From positions 152,807 through 216,806 of the forward strand of contig JBMNPF010000004.1 of the NCBI GenBank assembly GCA_050943475.1: a DNA stretch of 64,000 nt, written 5' to 3'. Made by a program: the position numbers and the translations under genes. A model generated the notes under the pieces. That model saw nothing but the letters and a program-made list of their open reading frames with translations. It searched no databases and was not told the DNA's origin. The DNA comes from Metaruminococcus_A sp050943475 (GTDB lineage Bacteria; Bacillota; Clostridia; Oscillospirales; Ruminococcaceae). Of this stretch, positions 1 through 8,491 are shown piece by piece (position 1 is the first letter of the stretch; the number at the start of each line of letters is the position of its first letter).

Positions 1-16
1 GTAACCCGTCTTTATG

Positions 17-32
17 AAAAGGCAGGCCTTTT
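17..32 (-). terminator. Possible terminator of the VanZ-like gene
   Basis: A short hairpin with arms AAAAGG and CCTTTT around a CAGG loop lies just beyond the stop of the VanZ-like gene at position 31. The stem is short and the T-run after it on the minus strand is poor, so this is a weak call. Confidence 0.3.
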
Positions 33-864
33 ATTTTTCATGGGAATCAAACGAAAACAGCTTAAGATTCTTGTTTTTATGCCAACGGCGGTAAATGCAC
101 TCTGCCAGACAGCAAATCAGCATACCCAACAGCCCGCCGAGGAAATTCAGAATGACGTCGTCCACATCGCTGGCGCCGGTTTTGAATACGTATTGAAGCA
201 CCTCCACCAGCGCCGGAACCGCCAGCAGGATAAGCACCCGGAGCACCAGATGGATGCGGTGGGAAAACACCGAAAGGTAAAACCCAAGCGGCACAAAGAT
301 GAGCACATTGCCCGCCAGATTTAGAATTTTGTTGCCGTCGCTGAGGGCATGGGTGCTCAAGTACATCCAAATCGTCTTAAACGGGATGAGATTGACACAA
401 CGGTACTCCACCCCCCGGTTGACCGAGCCAAAAAAGAGCAGTGCCACCAGCGAAAGCAGATAGATGACAAAAAACACAATGCTGACCGTTTTAAAAAAAT
501 CCTCAAAGCCCTGCAGCTTCTTTTTTCGGTCGCAAAGCCTTGCAGCCGAACAGACAAACGTCGGCGCAATCCAGTTCACCGCCAGCAGGATAAAGGACTT
601 GTTTTCAATTCCCACCCGCATATCCATCAAAAAGTCCAGCAAAACCACAATGCTTGCAACGCCGCATATCGTGGTTACATAAACGCTGCACCGGTCATAG
701 CTTTTGTTGACAAACAGCAACACGGCTGCTGCGGCCGCGCACAGCACAAAGGAAATACACAGGCTTACAATGGTATCGACAAACGACATGAGCACAATCT
801 CAATTAAAACATAGCCCATGCCGACAACGCAAGGGAAGGTCGCGCTTTTCAACCACAGTTTCAT
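31..864 (-). CDS. VanZ-like family membrane protein
   Basis: A polytopic membrane protein of 277 residues. The N-terminal half holds four or five hydrophobic segments. The C-terminal half carries the VanZ-like signature: NLIPFKTI, then NLAGNVLIFVPLGF, then EVLQYVFKTGASDVDDVILN followed by a Gly-rich last helix. VanZ-like proteins are named after the teicoplanin-resistance accessory protein, but most have no known function and no vanA-type genes are nearby. The frame is open to an ATG at 912, but the ATG at 864 is preferred because GGGAG lies nine bases upstream, whereas the first ATG has no ribosome site. The gene appears monocistronic and diverges from glpK. Family assignment is firm; the physiological role is unknown. 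Confidence 0.8.
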   Translation of the reverse strand: MKLWLKSATFPCVVGMGYVLIEIVLMSFVDTIVSLCISFVLCAAAAAVLLFVNKSYDRCSVYVTTICGVASIVVLLDFLMDMRVGIENKSFILLAVNWIAPTFVCSAARLCDRKKKLQGFEDFFKTVSIVFFVIYLLSLVALLFFGSVNRGVEYRCVNLIPFKTIWMYLSTHALSDGNKILNLAGNVLIFVPLGFYLSVFSHRIHLVLRVLILLAVPALVEVLQYVFKTGASDVDDVILNFLGGLLGMLICCLAECIYRRWHKNKNLKLFSFDSHEK

Positions 865-1036
865 TGCGGCTATCTCCCACCAATCATTTTCCAGAAATCC
901 CTTTCGCCGCAATGCTCCCGTTTCGGCCGGGAAGCGGCGTCCTTTTTAAACCAAGTAAATTTATTTTACCATAGAAGCGGCGGAAATACCACCGGTTTTT
1001 GAAGTTTCACATTCACCGGACCACCCCCAAAAAGGA

Positions 1037-1065
1037 TTGACACTTTTCCCCCGCAATGATACGAT
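1037..1065 (+). promoter_or_regulatory. Sigma-A promoter of glpK
   Basis: TTGACA (1037-1042), a 17-base spacer and TACGAT (1060-1065). Transcription would start near 1072, downstream of an in-frame ATG at 1056. That excludes this ATG as the start and supports the GTG at 1113. Confidence 0.7.
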
Positions 1066-1112
1066 TAATACAACATTTTATTCTCTGCCGGGTTGTGAAA
1101 GGGGCTGCTGCT

Positions 1113-2600
1113 GTGAAAAAGTATATCATTGCGCTGGATCAGGGCACCACAAGTTCCCGCGCCATCCTGTTTGACAACGAACAGAACATTGTAGAGATTG
1201 CCCAGAAAGAACTGGAGCAGTATTATCCTCAGCCCGGATGGGTGGAGCACGACCCCATGGAAATTTACTCCTCCCAGTCCGCCGTGATGACCGAGGTGCT
1301 GCTTCAGGCGGGAATCGACATCAAAGACGTTGCCGGCATCGGCATTACCAACCAGCGGGAAACCGCCATTGTTTGGGATAAAAAAACCGGCCGCCCCATC
1401 CACAACGCCATTGTCTGGCAGTGCCGCCGCACGGCGGAAATTTGCGAACAGCTCAGGGCGGACGGGCACGAACCGTATATTACCGAAACAACCGGGTTAA
1501 TTGCAGACGCCTATTTTTCCGGCACCAAAATCCGCTGGATTCTCGACCATGTCCCCGGCGCCCAGCAACGCGCTGAAAACGGCGAACTGCTGTTCGGTAC
1601 GGTGGACAGCTGGCTGGTCTGGAAGATGACCGGCGGGCAGGTTCACATCACCGACTATACAAATGCCTCCCGCACCATGCTGTTTGACATCCGGAAGCTC
1701 TGTTGGGACGATCGTATGCTCCAAATTCTGAACATCCCCAAATGCATGCTGCCGGAGGTGCACAGCAGCAGCGAGGTGTATGGCACCGTCAACCTCTACG
1801 GGCAGGAGGTGCCGATTGCCGGCATTGCCGGGGATCAGCACGCCGCGCTGTTCGGCCAGACCTGCTTTGCGCCGGGCGACGCCAAAAACACCTACGGCAC
1901 CGGCTGCTTTCTGCTGATGAACACCGGAAAAGAGCTCTGCCGTTCCAAAAACGGCATGCTCACCACCATCGGCATTGGGCTTAAAGGAGATGTTCAGTAT
2001 GCCATTGAGGGCAGCATCTTTGTTGGCGGTGCTGTGGTGCAATGGCTGAGGGATGAACTCGGCTTTATCTCGGAGTCGCGCGACAGCGAGTATTTTGCCC
2101 GCAAGGTTCCGGACAACGGCGGTGTGTTTGTTGTTCCCGCTTTTGCCGGGCTCGGCGCACCCCATTGGGATATGTACGCCCGCGGCGCCATTTTCGGACT
2201 GACCCGCGGAAGCGGAAGCAACCATATCATCCGGGCGGCGCTGGAATCCATCGCCTACCAGAGCCGCGAAGTGCTGGACGCCATTGTTGCGGATACCGGC
2301 ATTGACATCGCCGAGCTCCGGGCGGACGGCGGGGCGAGCGCCAACAGCTTTCTCATGCAGTTCCAGGCGGATATTTTAAACCGCCCGGTTCGCCGCCCCA
2401 TGATTCGCGAGACCACCGCGCTCGGCGCAGCCTACCTTGCCGGCCTCGCCACCGGGGTTTGGAACAGCACCGACGAAATCAAGCGCCAATGGACGCTCGA
2501 CAAACTGTTCACCCCCAGTATGGAAGAACCAGTCCGCGCCGCAAACTGGGCGGGATGGAAAAAAGCCGTTGCACGCAGCAAAGGCTGGGCAGAAGGCTAA
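1113..2600 (+). CDS. glpK: Glycerol kinase
   Basis: Phosphorylates glycerol with ATP to sn-glycerol 3-phosphate in the cytoplasm. It is a FGGY-family kinase of 495 residues, the usual GlpK length. The N-terminal phosphate-binding loop reads LDQGTTSSRA at residues 8-17, followed by GWVEHDP, the substrate segment TNQRETAIVWD, GDQHAALFGQ, GTGCFLLMNTG and a C-terminal TTALGAAYLAGLA. The GTG start at 1113 follows AAAGGGG with suitable spacing; the upstream ATG at 1056 lies within the promoter. There is no adjacent glpF, glpD or regulator gene, so glycerol entry and further oxidation must be encoded elsewhere. Identity is secure. Confidence 0.97.
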   Translation: MKKYIIALDQGTTSSRAILFDNEQNIVEIAQKELEQYYPQPGWVEHDPMEIYSSQSAVMTEVLLQAGIDIKDVAGIGITNQRETAIVWDKKTGRPIHNAIVWQCRRTAEICEQLRADGHEPYITETTGLIADAYFSGTKIRWILDHVPGAQQRAENGELLFGTVDSWLVWKMTGGQVHITDYTNASRTMLFDIRKLCWDDRMLQILNIPKCMLPEVHSSSEVYGTVNLYGQEVPIAGIAGDQHAALFGQTCFAPGDAKNTYGTGCFLLMNTGKELCRSKNGMLTTIGIGLKGDVQYAIEGSIFVGGAVVQWLRDELGFISESRDSEYFARKVPDNGGVFVVPAFAGLGAPHWDMYARGAIFGLTRGSGSNHIIRAALESIAYQSREVLDAIVADTGIDIAELRADGGASANSFLMQFQADILNRPVRRPMIRETTALGAAYLAGLATGVWNSTDEIKRQWTLDKLFTPSMEEPVRAANWAGWKKAVARSKGWAEG

Positions 2601-2810
2601 ACCACACTTACGGTACATAAGCATGGCGCAGACGGCTGGATCTTGTCTGGCCAAAACCGGTTTTCACCTCGTCTGTCCGCGTCATGGCAGCACGCTTTAC
2701 AAGTCTGTACCGGCTGCTTGGCCACACCGCAACGACAAACACGCCGCCGGTTTTGTGTTCCGCTTTTCCCGGGCCGGACGGCCCTAAATTATAAAAGGAT
2801 GTGTCGCTAT

Positions 2811-4085
2811 TTGAAACGTTTTGAATCCATTGGCTTTGGCCCCGCAAATATCCTGCTTCCCCGCAACGCCGACTTGAACAAATGGTGTGTGGTCGCCTGC
2901 GACCAGTACACCTCTGAACCGGATTACTGGGAAAAGGCCGCCGTCATCGTCGGCGATGCGCCGAGTACGCTGAACCTCGTTTTCCCGGAAATCTACCTGG
3001 AGCAGCCGGGGTTTGATCAGCGCATTTCCTCTATCCAGTGCGCCATGAACCGCTATCTTGATTCCGGCGTATTTGTAACCCACCCGCAGGCGTTCATCCT
3101 CACCCGCCGCACCCAGGCGGACGGCAAGGTGCGCACCGGCCTGATGGGCGCGGTCGATCTGGAACAGTACGATTACAACAAAGGCTCCACCACCCGCATC
3201 CGCGCAACCGAAGGCACTGTGCTGGAACGCATTCCGCCGCGGGTGCGGGTACGGGAAAACGCCCCCCTTGAGCTGCCGCATATCATGCTGCTGATTGACG
3301 ATCCAGAGCACACCGTCATTGAACCGCTCGCTGAAAAGCGCGGCAGTTACCGCAAGGTATACGAAACCGAACTGATGTTAAACGGCGGCTCGATTGAGGG
3401 CTATCTCGTTGACCAGTCTGATTACGAATCCCTTGCCGGCGCCTTTGAAGCGCTTGCCAATCCGGAGGCATTTGCGCAAAAATATGGCAAACCGGCCTCA
3501 GAAAACCTGGTCTTTGCCGTTGGAGACGGCAACCATTCCCTCGCCACCGCCAAAGCCTGTTACGAAAACCTCAAACAACAGGTGGGCGAGACGGCGGCAA
3601 AAGCCTCTCCTGCCCGGTATGCGCTGGTGGAGCTTGTCAACCTGCACGATCCTTCACTGGAGTTTGAAGCCATTCACCGCATTGTATTTGATGTTGATCC
3701 GGAGGACCTGCTGGCCTCCCTGCACAGCGAATGCGGTGCTGTGGACGGCAAGGCGGAAGGCCACGCCTTTGACTACATTTATCAGGGCAAACGCGGTACT
3801 CTCACGGTGCCGCATCCGCAGGCCAATCTCGCCGTCGGCACCCTGCAGCATTTCCTGGACGGCTATCTCGCCGCCAAAGGCGGGCGCGTCGATTACATCC
3901 ATGGCGCAGAGGTCGTGGAAAAGCTTGCGGCAGAACCAGGGAGCATCGGCTTCTTTCTGCCGGATATGCAAAAAAGCGAGCTTTACCCCACTGTGATTCT
4001 CGATTCCGCCCTCCCCCGCAAAACCTTCTCGATGGGGCATGCCTGGGATAAACGGTATTATCTGGAAGCGCGCAAAATTAAATAA
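2811..4085 (+). CDS. DUF1015 family protein
   Basis: A soluble protein of 424 residues that matches the DUF1015 family over its full length. Recognisable segments are FGPANILLPRN near the start, CDQYTSEPDYW, the central DGNHSLATAK and the C-terminal GHAWDKRYYLEARKIK. The family is widespread in Firmicutes and Bacteroidetes and often lies near one-carbon or amino-acid genes, but its activity is not established. The most likely start is TTG at 2811, nine bases after AAAGGATG; an in-frame ATG at 2799 sits directly on that ribosome site. It follows glpK after about 210 bases and could be read from the same promoter or from its own. Confidence 0.8.
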   Translation: MKRFESIGFGPANILLPRNADLNKWCVVACDQYTSEPDYWEKAAVIVGDAPSTLNLVFPEIYLEQPGFDQRISSIQCAMNRYLDSGVFVTHPQAFILTRRTQADGKVRTGLMGAVDLEQYDYNKGSTTRIRATEGTVLERIPPRVRVRENAPLELPHIMLLIDDPEHTVIEPLAEKRGSYRKVYETELMLNGGSIEGYLVDQSDYESLAGAFEALANPEAFAQKYGKPASENLVFAVGDGNHSLATAKACYENLKQQVGETAAKASPARYALVELVNLHDPSLEFEAIHRIVFDVDPEDLLASLHSECGAVDGKAEGHAFDYIYQGKRGTLTVPHPQANLAVGTLQHFLDGYLAAKGGRVDYIHGAEVVEKLAAEPGSIGFFLPDMQKSELYPTVILDSALPRKTFSMGHAWDKRYYLEARKIK

Positions 4086-4404
4086 TGCCGGGCAAATCAC
4101 CCGGAGCCTCACAAATTCCCTGCGGAAATTTCTGCAGGGAATTTGTATTGGATTTTGTAAAATCGGTACAACCATTTCTGCGCAGCAAGGCGTAACGCGC
4201 ATCTTTGAAATCCAAGCATTCATCTGGTTCCCGGCTGTGGGAGCCATGCAAGCAAAATGAACCTCTAATCGCATCCAAGCGCGTCTTTTGCACTGTTTCG
4301 CCCATCTGCAAAACAGCAGGTCCGTGCACCACTATCACCGCATTATTGGCAGATGATGCGCGCTGTTCTTACAAAAATAACGATGAAAATCTTTTGAAAC
4401 CCGG
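4086..4404 (+). other. Intergenic stretch before the thrS leader
   Basis: Apart from a hairpin just after the DUF1015 gene (4113-4144), no gene, repeat or recognised regulatory element is visible here. The open frames in this stretch have no plausible ribosome sites or family resemblance. Confidence 0.5.
4113..4144 (+). terminator. Possible terminator after the DUF1015 gene
   Basis: An inverted repeat, AAATTCCCTGC (4113-4123) with GCAGGGAATTT (4134-4144), is followed by a T-rich stretch broken by G and A. It is plausible as an intrinsic terminator but lacks a clean T-run. Confidence 0.4.
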
Positions 4405-4432
4405 TTGACATTTCCAAAAAGTTTGCTATCAT
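4405..4432 (+). promoter_or_regulatory. Promoter of the T-box/thrS transcript
   Basis: TTGACA (4405-4410), a 16-base spacer and TATCAT (4427-4432). It places the transcript start near 4440, at the 5' end of the T-box leader. Confidence 0.7.
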
Positions 4433-4439
4433 AGAAACA

Positions 4440-4700
4440 AGAAGCAAAGTGTTGAAAAGGACATGGCAATGCCCGCCGTCTGTCAGAGAACGCCGCCTTG
4501 CGCTGTGAGCGGTGTCAGAACGAAAGGCCTTGTTACCACCTTGGAGCGTGCGGCAACCGGTTTCCGGCAGAACCGCAACGGAGTTTCGGCTCTCCGTTAT
4601 CAAAAACCGCGAGCTGGCAGGGTTTCCTGCAAGTTGGGTGGAACCGTGGAGCAATTTGTGCCTCATCCCAATGGTTTTGGGATGAGGCTTGTTTTTTATC
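4440..4700 (+). promoter_or_regulatory. T-box leader (threonine-type) of thrS
   Basis: A leader RNA of about 260 nt that binds uncharged tRNA and prevents termination upstream of thrS. The T-box sequence itself, TGGGTGGAACCGTGG, lies at 4635-4649, and the terminator hairpin follows at 4661-4687. A likely specifier triplet ACC (threonine) sits at 4535-4537 and is followed by A, as is usual for T-box specifier loops. This fits the product of the downstream gene. The specifier assignment comes from position and context, not from a computed fold. The T-box identity is well supported. Confidence 0.9.
4661..4697 (+). terminator. Regulatory terminator of the T-box leader
   Basis: The stem CCTCATCCCAA (4661-4671) pairs with TTGGGATGAGG (4677-4687) and is followed by a T-rich run at 4689-4697. 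The T-box antiterminator would compete with it when tRNA-Thr is uncharged. Confidence 0.9.
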
Positions 4701-4811
4701 CGCCGTTCCCCGCAGGATATGCGCCGCCGGCCCGATTTTGTCCCCGTCAACACAGCTGTCCCGCCGCATTCCGCAGCGGGCTCTTCTGGATAGAAAGGAT
4801 TGTGAAAACGT

Positions 4812-6713
4812 ATGATTCATGTCACACTCAAAGGCGGAACCGTCAAGGAATATGAAGCCGGCATTACGGCCGCCGATGTCGCAAAAGACCTTGGAATGGG
4901 CCTTTACAAAGCCGCTTGCTGCTGTAAAATAAACGGCAGGGTGTGCGACCTGCGCACCCCGCTTCACGAGGACTGCGAGCTTGCCATCTGCACCTTTGAC
5001 GATGAAGACGGCAAAAAAACCTTCTGGCACACCTCTTCTCACCTGCTCGCGCAGGCGGTTAAGCAACTGTTCCCGGAGGCAAAACTTGCCATCGGCCCGG
5101 CCATTGACAACGGCTTTTATTATGATTTTGACGTTAAAGAGCCGTTTTCCGCCGAAGATCTTGAAAAAATCGAGGCTCTGATGAAGAAAAACGCCAAATC
5201 CAACCCAGATTTGGTCCGCTTTGAACTTCCCCCAGAGCAGGCTACCCAAAAGATGGAGTCCGAAGGCGAGCCCTACAAAGTGGAACTCATTGCCGAGCAC
5301 GCCGCTTCAGGCGAGCCGATTAGCTTCTACACGCTGGGTGATTTCACCGACCTCTGCGCCGGCCCGCACCTCATCAACACCGCGCCCATCAAGGCCATTA
5401 AGCTCACCAGTTCAACCGGCGCTTACTGGCGCGGCGATGCGAACAAGCAGCAGCTCTGCCGTATTTACGGCATCACCTTCCCCAAAGCGAGCGAGCTGGA
5501 AGCCTACCTCACCATGCTGGAGGAGGCCAAAAAGCGCGACCACCGCAAACTCGGCAAAGAACTGGAGCTTTTCACCATTATGGATGAAGGCCCTGGTTTC
5601 CCCTTCTTCCTCCCCAAAGGCATGGTGCTGAAAAACCGTCTGATTGACTACTGGCGCCAGATCCACCGCGAAGCAGGCTATCAGGAAATTAGCACCCCGA
5701 TGATCCTCTCCCGTTCTCTCTGGGAGCAGAGCGGCCACTGGGGCCATTACGAAAAGAATATGTACACCACCGTCATTGACGACCAGGACTTCGCCATTAA
5801 GCCAATGAACTGCCCCGGCGGTATTCTCGTCTACAAGACCAAAATGCACTCCTACCGCGATCTGCCGCTGCGGATGGGTGAGCTCGGCGTTGTTCACCGT
5901 CACGAACTGTCCGGCGCTCTGCACGGGCTGATGCGGGTACGCTGCTTCACCCAGGACGACGCGCATATCTTTATGATGCCGGAACAGATTAAGGATGAAA
6001 TCAAAGGCGTTGTACAGTTGATTGACAAGGTCTACCAGAGCTTCGGCTTTGAATACCACATTGAGCTTTCGACCATGCCGGAGGATCACATGGGGGACGA
6101 CGCACAATGGGAGCTTGCAACCGAAGCCCTGCGCGACGCCATCACCGAGCTCGGCTACGACTACGAGGTCAACGAGGGCGACGGCGCCTTCTACGGGCCG
6201 AAGCTCGACTTCCACCTGACCGACTGCATTGGCCGCACCTGGCAGTGCGGAACCATCCAGCTTGACTTCCAGCTTCCCGAACGGTTCCAGCTTGAGTACA
6301 CCGGCGCGGACGGCGAACGCCACCGCCCCATCATGATTCACCGTGTGGTATTTGGCAGCATTGAACGGTTTATCGGCATCCTGACCGAGCATTACGCAGG
6401 CGCATTCCCGCTCTGGCTGGCTCCGGTTCAGGTCAAGGTCATCCCCATCAGCGAAAAGCACCTGGATTACGCAAAATCGGTTGCCGCTAAGCTCTTTGAT
6501 GCTGGCGTAAGGGTTGAGACCGACGAGCGCAACGAAAAAGTTGGATACAAAATCCGCGAAGCACAGCTCGAAAAGGTACCGCTTATGCTGGTTGTCGGCG
6601 ACAAAGAGGCCGGTGAAGGCACCGTCTCGGTGCGTGACCGCGACGCGGGCGATCTCGGCTCCATGTCCCTTGATGCTTTCCTTGCAAAATACCAAGAGCC
6701 TTTCCAAGCGTAA
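4812..6713 (+). CDS. thrS: Threonyl-tRNA synthetase
   Basis: Charges tRNA-Thr with threonine in the cytoplasm. The 633-residue protein has the full bacterial architecture: an N-terminal TGS domain (about residues 1-60), the second-additional editing domain with HTSSHLLAQA near 75 and a Zn-type histidine/cysteine set, the class II catalytic core with MNCPGG and the motif 2 segment RVRCFTQDDAHIF, motif 3 around GSIERFIGIL, and a C-terminal anticodon-binding domain. The ATG at 4812 follows GAAAGGA with a slightly long spacing. Expression is controlled by the threonine-type T-box leader just upstream. Identity is secure. Confidence 0.98.
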   Translation: MIHVTLKGGTVKEYEAGITAADVAKDLGMGLYKAACCCKINGRVCDLRTPLHEDCELAICTFDDEDGKKTFWHTSSHLLAQAVKQLFPEAKLAIGPAIDNGFYYDFDVKEPFSAEDLEKIEALMKKNAKSNPDLVRFELPPEQATQKMESEGEPYKVELIAEHAASGEPISFYTLGDFTDLCAGPHLINTAPIKAIKLTSSTGAYWRGDANKQQLCRIYGITFPKASELEAYLTMLEEAKKRDHRKLGKELELFTIMDEGPGFPFFLPKGMVLKNRLIDYWRQIHREAGYQEISTPMILSRSLWEQSGHWGHYEKNMYTTVIDDQDFAIKPMNCPGGILVYKTKMHSYRDLPLRMGELGVVHRHELSGALHGLMRVRCFTQDDAHIFMMPEQIKDEIKGVVQLIDKVYQSFGFEYHIELSTMPEDHMGDDAQWELATEALRDAITELGYDYEVNEGDGAFYGPKLDFHLTDCIGRTWQCGTIQLDFQLPERFQLEYTGADGERHRPIMIHRVVFGSIERFIGILTEHYAGAFPLWLAPVQVKVIPISEKHLDYAKSVAAKLFDAGVRVETDERNEKVGYKIREAQLEKVPLMLVVGDKEAGEGTVSVRDRDAGDLGSMSLDAFLAKYQEPFQA

Positions 6714-6744
6714 ACAAAAACCGTATGGGTTAATCCCCATACGG
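6711..6744 (-). terminator. Terminator of the LCP-like gene
   Basis: CCGTATGGG (6721-6729) pairs with CCCATACGG (6736-6744). On the minus strand the stem is followed by TTTTTGTTTA. The stop codon of the LCP-like gene lies in the loop, so the hairpin overlaps the end of the coding sequence. It may also stop thrS transcripts arriving from the other side. Confidence 0.75.
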
Positions 6745-7638
6745 CTCAAACCAGCTTTGCATCACCTCTTTGCCTTCGGGCGAAGGGGTGAATCTTTTTT
6801 CGTCCTTTGTCCCGGTATAGCTTCCGTCAATCAGTCGATACACCGCCTTATCCTGTTCCGACTGCGCAATATAGCCAGTTGCTTCCTTGCGGACGGTGTA
6901 GTCGTAGTTTGTAATGTTGGTCTGCACAAGGTCTACAAAGGAGGCAAACAGCGCGTCTGCACGGCTCGCAATGCTGTCCACCAACCGCTGCTCAATACCC
7001 GAAGCAAGCAGCTCCGCACGGCGTTTCAACGCCTCATTTTCCTCAAGCCCTGCAACCAACGGACTACTCAGATATTCCAGCAGCTTTTTGCCGTTCAATA
7101 GTTGCAGCCCCTCCACAAGGCGGACGGTGCTTCCCTTTTCCGATGTATATTCCGTTGTCTGCTCCACATTGGTTTCTACGCCGCCAAACAGATCCACCAG
7201 GTCAATGAACTCTTCGCTGTTGTATTTGACATAGCGGTCCACCTTGATGGAAAACACATTGCGTACGGCGTCACAGACCATTTGCACGCCGCCGTAATCG
7301 TATAGCTCCGGCAGCGTGCCGGTCTTAATATTCACCGTCGCCTCAAGCTCTCGCGGAATTGGTACCAGCCGCAGCACCCGTTCGGCAGGATAAAACCGCA
7401 TTAGCATGTACCGATCCGGCGGAACGGTATCATCCCGGCTTCCCATAAACAGTATGGTCATGCTGTCCTCCGCTCGCGGCTGGTACCCCGGCGGTCCCAC
7501 CACCGATTGCTGGGATTCCTCCGCTGGCGACGTGAGGCTGATCGCCGCCATAATGCCCGCACTCAGCAGACCAAGCGCTGCAAGAGACACCATAAACGCA
7601 AATGCAAACGCTTTGAAACCAATGTGTTTTTTTGCCAT
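6730..7638 (-). CDS. Divergent LytR-CpsA-Psr (LCP) family protein
   Basis: LCP proteins are membrane-anchored enzymes that attach teichoic acids or capsular glycans to peptidoglycan outside the cell. This 302-residue protein has a short cytoplasmic start, one membrane helix (about residues 9-33) and an extracellular domain. Its segments ILFMGSRDD, RYMLMRFYPAERVLRLVPIPREL and VDLFGGVE follow the LCP pattern, including a form of the SIPRDT motif, here PIPREL. Several usual Arg/Asp positions of the phosphate-binding site are changed, so catalytic activity is uncertain. The ATG follows GGGAGGAAA at good spacing. It stands alone, convergent with thrS. Confidence 0.75.
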   Translation of the reverse strand: MAKKHIGFKAFAFAFMVSLAALGLLSAGIMAAISLTSPAEESQQSVVGPPGYQPRAEDSMTILFMGSRDDTVPPDRYMLMRFYPAERVLRLVPIPRELEATVNIKTGTLPELYDYGGVQMVCDAVRNVFSIKVDRYVKYNSEEFIDLVDLFGGVETNVEQTTEYTSEKGSTVRLVEGLQLLNGKKLLEYLSSPLVAGLEENEALKRRAELLASGIEQRLVDSIASRADALFASFVDLVQTNITNYDYTVRKEATGYIAQSEQDKAVYRLIDGSYTGTKDEKRFTPSPEGKEVMQSWFEPYGD

Positions 7639-7824
7639 ACTGTTTCCTCCCGGTCACTCGTATTCCGTCAGAACCAGTATTGGCAGCAAGCAATCAAAAC
7701 ATACACAAAGGAAACACACAAAAACATTCCGGCGGTTTTCCTCTGTTTTCCGGGTACGCTTCACATACCTTCAAAAAATTACCTAGCAAGGCTCCCCATA
7801 CTCTGCACTATGCTCCAAGGCTGC

Positions 7825-7866
7825 AAAAAACAGCGGCGTTTCCAAAAGGAAACGCCGCTGTTTTTT
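7825..7866. terminator. Bidirectional terminator after the Nudix gene
   Basis: A perfect 13-bp stem, CAGCGGCGTTTCC (7831-7843) and GGAAACGCCGCTG (7848-7860), with an AAAA loop, flanked by six A on the left and six T on the right. It serves the minus-strand Nudix gene that ends at 7881. Confidence 0.9.
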
Positions 7867-7880
7867 GTTTCTGGCTTGTC

Positions 7881-8285
7881 CTACTTAATAACCTGCTTCG
7901 CCTTGTTGACCAGCTGTTTGTCATTATCATAGGTCAAAATGGTGTGCGCCCGGTTGATTTCCACCCACTTAATCTGCGCAATCTCCTCTTCCTGGGGGGT
8001 GTAATCGTAATTCTGTGCCCGTGCAACGAAGTAGATAACATCCTTTTGGGTGTCTTTTTTCGGCGAATAGGAAATCACTTCCCGGAAGCTCGGGTCAATG
8101 ATCACGTCAATTCCCGTTTCCTCCTTGATTTCCCGAAGCGCCGTTTCCACCTCGGTCTCCCCGGGTTCCACATGCCCTTTCGGAAAGGACCAATGCCCCC
8201 CGTTTGCATGCTTGATGAGGAGAAGCTCGGTGTTGCCGTGAAAACGGCGGAACACCAGCGCACCGCATGATTTTTCCATAGTCAT
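7881..8285 (-). CDS. Nudix hydrolase, Ap4A pyrophosphatase-like
   Basis: A 134-residue cytoplasmic Nudix enzyme. The Nudix box runs from Gly37 to about Gly58, with the pieces GHVEPGETE and REIKEETGI, which match the GX5EX7REUXEEXGU pattern in full. The sequence before it, KHANGGHWSFPKGH, and the tyrosine-rich C-terminal part resemble bis(5'-nucleosyl)-tetraphosphatases, which cleave Ap4A and related dinucleotides; the substrate is inferred. The frame is open to an ATG at 8300, but the ATG at 8285 follows GAGGAA at proper spacing and is preferred. It has its own promoter with a palindrome next to the -35 element and a strong terminator downstream. Confidence 0.9.
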   Translation of the reverse strand: MTMEKSCGALVFRRFHGNTELLLIKHANGGHWSFPKGHVEPGETEVETALREIKEETGIDVIIDPSFREVISYSPKKDTQKDVIYFVARAQNYDYTPQEEEIAQIKWVEINRAHTILTYDNDKQLVNKAKQVIK

Positions 8286-8320
8286 ATCGGTTCCTCGCAT
8301 TCAATGTAATAATCATTTTT

Positions 8321-8349
8321 ATTATAACACACAATGCGAAAAATGTCAG
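8321..8349 (-). promoter_or_regulatory. Promoter of the Nudix gene
   Basis: On the minus strand CTGACA (8349-8344), a 17-base spacer and TATAAT (8326-8321). The -35 end is overlapped by two bases of a perfect inverted repeat at 8348-8374. Confidence 0.65.
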
Positions 8350-8374
8350 GATGTTAAAAATATTTTAACATCCT
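8348..8374. promoter_or_regulatory. Perfect palindrome next to the Nudix promoter, possible operator
   Basis: AGGATGTTAAAA (8348-8359) and TTTTAACATCCT (8363-8374) form an uninterrupted 12-bp inverted repeat around ATA. It overlaps the -35 element of the Nudix promoter and lies just past the nrdJ terminator. It could be an operator or part of a transcript end; nothing shows which protein would bind. Confidence 0.45.
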
Positions 8375-8381
8375 TTGCCTC

Positions 8382-8419
8382 AAAAAAAAGGAAGCCGCCT
8401 GTTAAGCAGCTCCCTTTTT
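8382..8419 (-). terminator. Terminator of nrdJ
   Basis: On the minus strand a stem AAAAAAGGGAGC / GCTTCCTTTTTT with one G-T pair ends in a run of T. It lies about 70 bases past the nrdJ stop. Confidence 0.7.
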
Positions 8420-8491
8420 TGCAGTGTCGCAGGCACAGCCGTTGTGAACATGATCTTGCGCAGAATGCTATTCCGCTATTTGCTCATCTTA

